64,000 nucleotides of DNA from Labilithrix luteola. GTDB lineage: Bacteria > Myxococcota_A > Polyangia > Polyangiales > Polyangiaceae. The notes below the pieces were generated by a model. That model was not told the DNA's origin. It was given only the letters and a program-made list of their open reading frames with translations, and did not search any database. The position numbers and the translations under genes were made by a program. The DNA is taken from contig NZ_CP012333.1 of the NCBI RefSeq assembly GCF_001263205.1, positions 11,885,501 through 11,949,500 of the forward strand, written 5' to 3'. Position 1 is the stretch's first letter. Every line of letters begins with the position of its first letter. This document shows, piece after piece, positions 58,410 through 64,000 of this stretch.

Positions 58410-59882
58410 ATGACCGAACCGCGGCAGCGCGTCGTGATTGTCGGCGGCGGGTTTGGCGGCCTGGAAACCGCCAAAGCGCTCGCTGGAGCTCACGTCGACG
58501 TCACGCTCGTTGATCGCACGAACTACCACCTCTTCCAGCCGCTCCTCTACCAGGTGGCCATGGCTGGCCTATCGCCCGCGGAGATCGCCGCCCCGATTCG
58601 CTCGATCCTCGCCGAGCAAGACAACGTTCGCGTGATGCTGGGCGAAGTTCGCAACGTCGACCTGCAGCGCAAGACCATCGATGCCGGGAGCTGCGGCATC
58701 CTCCCGTACGACTGGCTCGTGCTCGCGATTGGCGCGAAGACCTCGTACTTCGGTCACGACGATTGGGAGCGCTTTGCGCCGGGCCTGAAGAGCATCGAAG
58801 ACGCGGTCGAAATTCGACGCCGGGTGCTCGTCGCCTTCGAGCGTGCCGAGCGCACCGACGACGAGCGCGAGCGTCGCAAGCTGCTGACCTTCGTGGTCAT
58901 CGGCGGCGGGCCGACGGGCGTGGAGCTCGCCGGAGCGATCGCCGAGCTCGCGCGCTTCGTCCTGAGCGAGGATTTCCGCTCGATCGACCCGCGATCCGCG
59001 CGCGTCATCCTGGTCGAAGCTGGAGCGCGCCTCCTGCCGAGCTTCCCCGAAGATCTGGCGCGCAGCGCCGTCGACCAGCTCAGCGAGCTCGGGGTCGAGG
59101 TCCGCACGAATGCGCGCGTCGTGAACATCGGGCCCGACGGCGCCGACCTCGAAGTCGTCTCGGACAACGAGCTGCCCGGACTCGGAAGCGGGAAAGAGCT
59201 CGATCACCTGTTCTCGGCCACCGTCGTCTGGAGCGCCGGTGTTCGCGCGAACGACCTCGGGGCACGTCTCGCTGCCGAGGGCGTTCCGCTCGACCGCCAA
59301 GGCCGCGTCCTCGTCAAAGACGACTGCTCGCTCCCCGGTTTTCCAGAGGTCTTCGCGATCGGTGACATGGCGCACTTCGAGGAGAACGGAAAACTCCTTC
59401 CCGGTGTCAGCCCCGTGGCCATGCAACAGGGCCGCTACGTTGCACGCATCATTTCCAAGGGAAGTCGCAGCAACGGGCAACCGATCGAGGTCAAGCCGTT
59501 CCGCTATCTCGACAAGGGCTCGATGGCGACGATCGGTCGCTCGCGGGCCATTGCCCAAGCCGGCAAGATCAAGCTCTCGGGCTTCGTCGCCTGGCTCGCG
59601 TGGCTCGTCGTCCACGTCTGGTACCTCATCGGCTTCCGCAACCGATTCGTCGTGCTGCTCACGTGGGCTTGGTCGTACGTCTCGTACAAGCGCGGAGCGC
59701 GCCTGATCACGACGACGGGCTGGAAACCGGAGTCTTCGCCGAAGCTGGAGTCTTCGGTGCCGCCGCCTCCGTCTTCGCGCCGGGCGGATGGCTCGCGAGG
59801 GCGATCGAGCGTGCCTCGCGAAGTCGTGCGATCGCCCGAGAGCGATCGCCAGCCTGGGCGAGCTCCCACCCCGATCTCGTGA
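58410..59882 (+). CDS. ndh: Type II NADH dehydrogenase (NDH-2)
   Basis: 490 residues from ATG 58410; GGAGGG 7 bases upstream decides against the ATG at 58395, which lies before it. FAD site RVVIVGGGFGGLETAKAL (about 7-24), NAD site FVVIGGGPTGVELAGAIAEL (about 161-180), quinone/substrate region NYHLFQPLLYQVAMAGLSP, and the FAIGDMAH motif; a hydrophobic C-terminal pair (FVAWLAWLVVHVWYLIGF) binds the membrane. It passes electrons from NADH to quinone without pumping protons. The usual end (YKRGARLIT) is followed by about 55 extra low-complexity residues that overlap 176 bases of the gene opposite. Confidence 0.94.
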   Translation: MTEPRQRVVIVGGGFGGLETAKALAGAHVDVTLVDRTNYHLFQPLLYQVAMAGLSPAEIAAPIRSILAEQDNVRVMLGEVRNVDLQRKTIDAGSCGILPYDWLVLAIGAKTSYFGHDDWERFAPGLKSIEDAVEIRRRVLVAFERAERTDDERERRKLLTFVVIGGGPTGVELAGAIAELARFVLSEDFRSIDPRSARVILVEAGARLLPSFPEDLARSAVDQLSELGVEVRTNARVVNIGPDGADLEVVSDNELPGLGSGKELDHLFSATVVWSAGVRANDLGARLAAEGVPLDRQGRVLVKDDCSLPGFPEVFAIGDMAHFEENGKLLPGVSPVAMQQGRYVARIISKGSRSNGQPIEVKPFRYLDKGSMATIGRSRAIAQAGKIKLSGFVAWLAWLVVHVWYLIGFRNRFVVLLTWAWSYVSYKRGARLITTTGWKPESSPKLESSVPPPPSSRRADGSRGRSSVPREVVRSPESDRQPGRAPTPIS

Positions 59883-61263
59883 GCGCGAGCGAGAGCGCGT
59901 CCTCCGCACCGGTTTCCTTCGCGGCCGACGCGCAGCGCCTCGCGGTGGTGGCGAGCGATTCCATCCCGCACGCGGAGAGCGCCTGCGCGACAGGCGACCA
60001 GCCGTGGGGCGGAGGACCGATGCGGCGTTCGCGGCCGTTGCGCTCGCCGAGCATGGCAGCGAACAACCGACCAGCAACGGCGCGCACGTCGGCGTTCTCG
60101 TCGCCGAGCGCCGCTTGAGCCACCGTCCACGTTTGTACGGGAACGCTTCCCCCTCGTTCGACGAGCTCGGCGAGCTGTCGCAAGCGATGCGCGGCAGCAG
60201 CATCGGGCGCGCGCTTCCCGAAAGCATGCCCGGCGCCGGCCCGTCGATCGCGCATGGCCGCCACCACGTCGAGCAGGGCCGGCCACGGATCCGAGAGGCG
60301 ATCGTCGTCGCGAATCTCGAGCTGCGCCTCGAAGCGGCCCGAGGCGATGTCCTGCGCGCGGCGATAGAGGGGAGCGAACGCGGGGTCGACGTTCGCGGCG
60401 GCGTCGAGCACGCGCTCCATCGAAGCATCGTCAGGCGCTCGAGACGCCGACTGACTCACCGCGAGCGCCTCGCGCGCACGCCCCGCGAGCTTCACGATCG
60501 GTGCGCGTCCGAGCAGCGCATTCAGGCGATCGAGCTCGAGCGAGGACAGCCCCTCGAGCGCGCGATCGGCATGCGAGGCCGCGAGGGTGAGCGCCGCAAC
60601 GTGCCAGGTGCGCGCGTCTTCGTTCGACACGACGTCGTCGAGCAAGCCGAGCGCCCCCGCCCTCACGAAGCGGCTCGGCGAGCGAAGGAGCACCCGCGCG
60701 AGAACCAGGCGATCGGCGGCGGAGACCTCGTTCGGGGAGACCTTCTTTGCCTCTTCGATGGCGCGCGCGAGCGTCTCGGGGGATCGCGCGAGCCAGGCGA
60801 CGAGCCGCAACCGCGCGGCGCGCTCGATGTCTTTCGCGCCTTCCGCCTCGGCCCTCGGAACGACCTCTTCGAACGCTTGCGCCGCCCGCGGATCACCCGC
60901 GGAATCGAGGGCCCGCGCATACGTGTAGAGCGCACGTGCCGTACGAAGCCGTCGGACCTCGGCGAGGGCAAGGCCGGTGGCGACGATGGGCATTCCCACG
61001 CGCCAAAGCTCCTTGCAGACCTCGAAGAGGCCGTCCCACACGCCCTGATCGACGGTCTCCCAGAGCTTCGTGAGCTCCTGCAAGGCGCCGAGGTCGCGCA
61101 TCTTCACCGCGCAACGAAGGCCGCGAACGATCGCCTCGCCGCGCAGGTCGGCGGAGTTCGCGCTTGCGGCGAGCCTCCGCCATACGGTGAGCCCCGCCGA
61201 CGCGCCGCCGGCGCGTTCGACGCGCTCGGCCGCGGCGATCATCGCCGAAGCAACGAGACTCAC
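59707..61263 (-). CDS. Helical-repeat (TPR/HEAT-like) partner of the Hsp70-like gene
   Basis: 518 residues from GTG 61263, which overlaps the Hsp70-like stop as GTGA. It is made of repeated helical pairs with no conserved motif: AAAERVERAGGASAGLTVWR, GLRCAVKMRDLGALQELTKL, LRTARALYTYARALDSAGDP, ADRLVLARVLLRSPSRFVRA and ALGDENADVRAVAGRLFAAM. The C terminus (about 470-518) is Lys/Ala/Pro/Ser-rich and lies across the end of NDH-2. Cytoplasmic. Tight coupling and a solenoid fold suggest a co-chaperone or client adaptor of the upstream Hsp70-like protein; no DnaJ or GrpE motif is seen. Confidence 0.8.
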   Translation of the reverse strand: MSLVASAMIAAAERVERAGGASAGLTVWRRLAASANSADLRGEAIVRGLRCAVKMRDLGALQELTKLWETVDQGVWDGLFEVCKELWRVGMPIVATGLALAEVRRLRTARALYTYARALDSAGDPRAAQAFEEVVPRAEAEGAKDIERAARLRLVAWLARSPETLARAIEEAKKVSPNEVSAADRLVLARVLLRSPSRFVRAGALGLLDDVVSNEDARTWHVAALTLAASHADRALEGLSSLELDRLNALLGRAPIVKLAGRAREALAVSQSASRAPDDASMERVLDAAANVDPAFAPLYRRAQDIASGRFEAQLEIRDDDRLSDPWPALLDVVAAMRDRRAGAGHAFGKRAPDAAAAHRLRQLAELVERGGSVPVQTWTVAQAALGDENADVRAVAGRLFAAMLGERNGRERRIGPPPHGWSPVAQALSACGMESLATTARRCASAAKETGAEDALSLALTRSGWELAQAGDRSRAIARLREARSIALASHPPGAKTEAAAPKTPASAKTPVSSPSS

Positions 61264-63827
61264 CCCGCGGCTCCGCGATCGGTGACGAGCCCGATCGACG
61301 GAATTCGTTCGAGGGCCGCTTCGAGTCGCTCGATCTCGGCGTCGATCTGCTCGAGCCCGCGCCGCACCTCGGAGACTTCCTTGCCGTCCTTCAAACCGTG
61401 CAATGGCTTCGTCACGCTGTCTTCGAGCCACTTTCCGATGCGCCTCTGCTCGGCCACCTGCATCACGCGGATCTCGTCGGTGGTGCTGGGTACGAGCTCG
61501 GAGAGCGCCTGTTCCACGCGCTGTGCGCGGAACGTCAGCCCCATCATGCGCCGCTGGATGTACGCCGGATCGTCGAGGCGCATCGTCGAGAACTCTTCCT
61601 GGTAGGCCGTCTCGCAGAGCGCTTGGACTTCGTTGAAGACGCGCCGCCACGTCGGCCCGTCGCCGACTTCGTGGGCAGCGATGGCCTTGTCGTAGAGCGT
61701 ATCGATGCGCGTGTCCCACTCGGCGCGATCCATGCCGAGCAGAATGCCTTCGGTCCGGTAGACGACACGCCGGAGCACGTCGAAGGCCTCCTCCATGCGG
61801 GCCATCGGCGGCACGATCTGATCGGCTGCTCCTCCGTGGAACTCTTCGACGAGGTGACGGAGGCGCAGGCACAGCGCTTCGAGCTTGTCGGGATCGGTGT
61901 GGAGCACCTCGCGAATGCCCACGACGAGCAAATCGGCGTCGCGCGCGAACTCGAAGCCGAGGCCGCCCCAGAGAGCTCGGCGCGCCTTTTCGGCCTGCTC
62001 GAGGAGAGCCTCGACGTCGGGTGCGCCACCGGGCAGTGCTTGTGGAGGCTCGATGTGCGCGTCGATCTGCTGGGAGCCGACGGTGGCCTGAGCCTCGAGC
62101 CGCATCGACTCGTCGCAGCGAAGCGTCACTTCTACGGGACTTCCCACCGGAAGCTCACGCGGCACCTCCACGACGAGCGTTTTGATGGGAAGGCGATTCT
62201 GCAAGATGCGCAGGACGACGGCGCCGGACTGATCCGCGGTGAAGAAGACCTGCGTCACCTGCGAGGGCAAACCCGTGCCGCGCGAAAGAAGAACCTTGCG
62301 TTCTCGCCTTCCGCCGCGGACGACCTCCAGGGAGATGTCTTTGGCCACCACCGATGCTCGCGAGAGCGCCGTCGGACGAGGCCGCAGATCGCCGCGCGTC
62401 ATGACGAACGGAAGCTCGGTCACCGGCGCCCCTACCGGTGATTGCAGAGCGAGGGTGGCCTTCGTTTCTTCGGCCTCGCCGAGCACCACGTCGAAACGCA
62501 TGGGCTCCTGCGAGATGGCGCCTTCGGCGAGGGCACGCTCGCCCTGCCAGAGCGCGATGTGCGTCGCATTCTTCGGCGCGGCTTCGACCGTCAAACCAAC
62601 GCGCAGGCGATCACCGCTGGCGACCAGCGGCGTGTTCACCCGCACGCGCGACGTCTCGTCACCGAGCAACGTACCGCCGATGTGGGCCGCATGAACCGCC
62701 GCGCCGAGTGCAACGCACGTGTCGACATCGTCGCGGAGCGGCTCGTTCTCCTTCTTGCAGAACGCCTCCGTCACCCGTCGTACGACGAGCGGCACGCGCG
62801 TGGAGCCGCCGACGAGGATCACGTGATCGATGTCGGCCGCGGTGACGTTCGCGACCTCGTGCGCCCGAGCGAGCGCGCGCTCGGAGCAGCCCATCGTGGT
62901 CTCCACGAGATCGGCGATGATGGCCTCGTATTCGGCGCGCCCGACGTCGCCCTCGTACGAGACGCTCTCGCCGGACTTGTCCTTCACGAAGTCCGACTTG
63001 TTCACGTGGACCACGTCGGTGATCGAGAGTGACTCTTTGATTTCCTGTGCAAGATGCACGAGTCGAGCAAAGAGACGGCGATCGTCCTCGGAGCCCTTCA
63101 CGTCGAGGTCGAGTGCATAGCCCTTCTGCACGAGCTCCTTGCGCAGGTGCTCGGCGTAGCGGCGGTCGAAGTCGTCGCCGCCGAGGAAGTTGTCGCCGTC
63201 GATGGCAAGCACCTGGTACTCGCCGCCGAGACAGCGCAACACCGAGACGTCGAACGTTCCTCCGCCGAGGTCGTAGACGAGGAAATTGCCGTCGCCGAGG
63301 CGCCGCTTCCACGTGTGATAGATGGCTGCGGCCGTCGGCTCCTGCAAGATGCCGATCACGTCGAGCCCTGCGAGCTCACCGGCGCGCCGCGTGGCCTCGA
63401 CCTGCGGGGCGTCGAAATAGGCCGGCACGGTGATGACCGCGCGCGTGGCGCGAGTCTCGACGTCGGTGCCGAACGCGTTCGGACGCTGCGTGAGCGTCTC
63501 GCGGATGCGGTCGCGGAGCTCGACGAGGATCTTCGACGAGACCTCTTCGGGTGAGAGCTCGTGCGGGCCGACCTTCACCTTGGTCTTCTGCCCCATCTTC
63601 CGCTTGATCGATTCGATCGGCGAGGCGGTGGTGCCGCGCTTGTTGCGCGCCGCATGCCCCACCACGAACTGCGACGCTTTCTCGTCCCAGCTGACGGCGG
63701 ACGGAACGGTTCGTCGACCGAAGCGGTCCGCGTGGATGACGAGGTCGCGCTCGTCGGGAGGAAGCCAGGCGACTTCCGAGTTCGTCGTGCCGAGGTCGAT
63801 GCCGATTGCGCGATCGAGATAGGGCAT
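61260..63827 (-). CDS. Hsp70 (DnaK)-like protein with long divergent C-terminal half
   Basis: 855 residues from ATG 63827, against about 640 for DnaK. The ATPase domain is complete (about 1-385): AIGIDLGTTNSEVAWL, EPTAAAIYHTWKRRLGDG, FLVYDLGGGTFDVSVLRCLG, DIDHVILVGGSTRVPLVVRR. A degenerate substrate-binding region follows (about 400-540; NTPLVASGDRLRVGLTVEAA). Residues about 590-855 are helical, with coiled-coil-like ends (EVRRGLEQIDAEIERLEAAL), and match no part of DnaK I know. Such Hsp70 relatives act as specialised chaperones or scaffolds. A TACCCT box lies 9 bases before the start, and the start also follows an upstream gene by 19 bases. Confidence 0.9.
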   Translation of the reverse strand: MPYLDRAIGIDLGTTNSEVAWLPPDERDLVIHADRFGRRTVPSAVSWDEKASQFVVGHAARNKRGTTASPIESIKRKMGQKTKVKVGPHELSPEEVSSKILVELRDRIRETLTQRPNAFGTDVETRATRAVITVPAYFDAPQVEATRRAGELAGLDVIGILQEPTAAAIYHTWKRRLGDGNFLVYDLGGGTFDVSVLRCLGGEYQVLAIDGDNFLGGDDFDRRYAEHLRKELVQKGYALDLDVKGSEDDRRLFARLVHLAQEIKESLSITDVVHVNKSDFVKDKSGESVSYEGDVGRAEYEAIIADLVETTMGCSERALARAHEVANVTAADIDHVILVGGSTRVPLVVRRVTEAFCKKENEPLRDDVDTCVALGAAVHAAHIGGTLLGDETSRVRVNTPLVASGDRLRVGLTVEAAPKNATHIALWQGERALAEGAISQEPMRFDVVLGEAEETKATLALQSPVGAPVTELPFVMTRGDLRPRPTALSRASVVAKDISLEVVRGGRRERKVLLSRGTGLPSQVTQVFFTADQSGAVVLRILQNRLPIKTLVVEVPRELPVGSPVEVTLRCDESMRLEAQATVGSQQIDAHIEPPQALPGGAPDVEALLEQAEKARRALWGGLGFEFARDADLLVVGIREVLHTDPDKLEALCLRLRHLVEEFHGGAADQIVPPMARMEEAFDVLRRVVYRTEGILLGMDRAEWDTRIDTLYDKAIAAHEVGDGPTWRRVFNEVQALCETAYQEEFSTMRLDDPAYIQRRMMGLTFRAQRVEQALSELVPSTTDEIRVMQVAEQRRIGKWLEDSVTKPLHGLKDGKEVSEVRRGLEQIDAEIERLEAALERIPSIGLVTDRGAAG

Positions 63828-63836
63828 GGCCAACGC

Positions 63837-63842
63837 AGGGTA
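63837..63842 (-). promoter_or_regulatory. TAnnnT box (TACCCT) before 63827
   Basis: TACCCT on the minus strand, 9 bases before the ATG. Less certain than the others because the gene may be co-transcribed from upstream. Confidence 0.25.
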
Positions 63843-63846
63843 ACGA

Positions 63847-64000
63847 CTAAACGAGCGGATCGTCCACGAAGGACGGCGCGGCCGAGGCTTGCTCGTCCGC
63901 TCGAGCACGTTCTTCGACCGACAGGTTCAGCGCGCATTCGACGCTGGGCCGTGGCGCGATGTCACGAAGACCGAGCTCCATGGCAACGCTGCGGACGCGG
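63847..64000 (-). CDS. Partial gene, C-terminal 50 residues only
   Basis: An open minus-strand frame enters from the right edge and stops at TAG 63849-63847. The visible end reads MELGLRDIAPRPSVECALNL, then SVEERARADEQASAAPSFVD and a short DPLV tail. High third-base GC and its place 19 bases before the Hsp70-like gene support it as the first visible gene of that operon. The fragment is too short to identify. Confidence 0.6.
   Translation of the reverse strand, partial: RVRSVAMELGLRDIAPRPSVECALNLSVEERARADEQASAAPSFVDDPLV

Noticed and set aside
1..64000. tRNA, rRNA, CRISPR, insertion sequence or prophage content
   Set aside because: I looked for cloverleaf-like segments, spaced direct repeats, transposase and integrase motifs and saw none; a covariance-model scan would be needed to exclude small RNAs.

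Overview
The window reads as chromosomal DNA of a high-GC myxobacterium (Myxococcota, probably Polyangiales; this is inferred from gene content, without a database search). The indicators are three receptor-type Ser/Thr protein kinases, a stand-alone and a hybrid histidine kinase, an FHA-GAF-sigma54 activator, two alternative sigma factors, two proteins with MYXO-CTERM-like tails, Cys-rich NCGxCGxxC and delta-60 repeat lipoproteins, and a histone H1-like KKAAP-repeat protein. I see about 55 genes. I found no tRNA, rRNA, CRISPR array, insertion sequence, integrase or phage gene, so it looks like ordinary chromosome with many small transcription units on both strands.

Layout. 1-3360 (minus): secreted barrel-like protein, ECF sigma factor, membrane anti-sigma-like protein and Cys-rich lipoprotein, the last three joined by 4-base overlaps. 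3546-7994: PLP enzyme of the D-cysteine desulfhydrase/ACC deaminase group, a lipoprotein, a Ser/Thr kinase, another lipoprotein and a probably broken gene. 8056-16961: H1-like protein, hybrid histidine kinase, SLT-type lytic transglycosylase, DUF3052-like protein, sulfatase-fold membrane transferase, PAS histidine kinase and a MYXO-CTERM trypsin-like protease. 17257-24828 (plus): phospholipase C-like lipoprotein, adenine deaminase, histidine phosphatase, SUKH-like/HEAT protein and alpha/beta hydrolase. 24908-29968 (plus): zinc-ribbon/TerB protein (frame-broken in a C-rich repeat), MoxR ATPase, DUF58 protein and a membrane DUF4129-like protein. 30037-33113: Dus, PLD-like protein, lipoprotein, DUF72. 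33132-44559: delta-60 lipoprotein, aminotransferase, HPF/RaiA-like protein with basic tail, Ser/Thr kinase, GlpD, aldehyde dehydrogenase, L,D-transpeptidase, YjbQ. 44597-50987: TM2, DUF1232, DUF5924/DUF2914-like and PEGA-type proteins, then the sigma54 activator and a sigma-70-like factor separated by two matching 18-bp palindromes. 50991-58169: glutaminase, LOG protein, tail-anchored kinase with OPT transporter, PQQ-type propeller lipoprotein, MYXO-CTERM protein and a 50-residue membrane peptide. 58410-64000: NDH-2 facing an operon of an Hsp70-like protein and a repeat-rich partner.

Two signals cut across the gene list. First, sixteen genes carry a TAnnnT hexamer ending only 6-9 bases before the chosen start codon, the arrangement expected of leaderless or near-leaderless transcripts. 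Second, several tightly coupled sets (ATGA/GTGA overlaps) mark co-translated modules: sigma/anti-sigma/lipoprotein, TerB/MoxR/DUF58/DUF4129, and Hsp70-like/partner. The strongest single anomalies are the one-base loss in a triplicated 18-bp C-rich repeat that separates the zinc-ribbon and TerB domains, and the twin TCGGAA-N6-TTCCGA elements upstream of the sigma factor at 50136.
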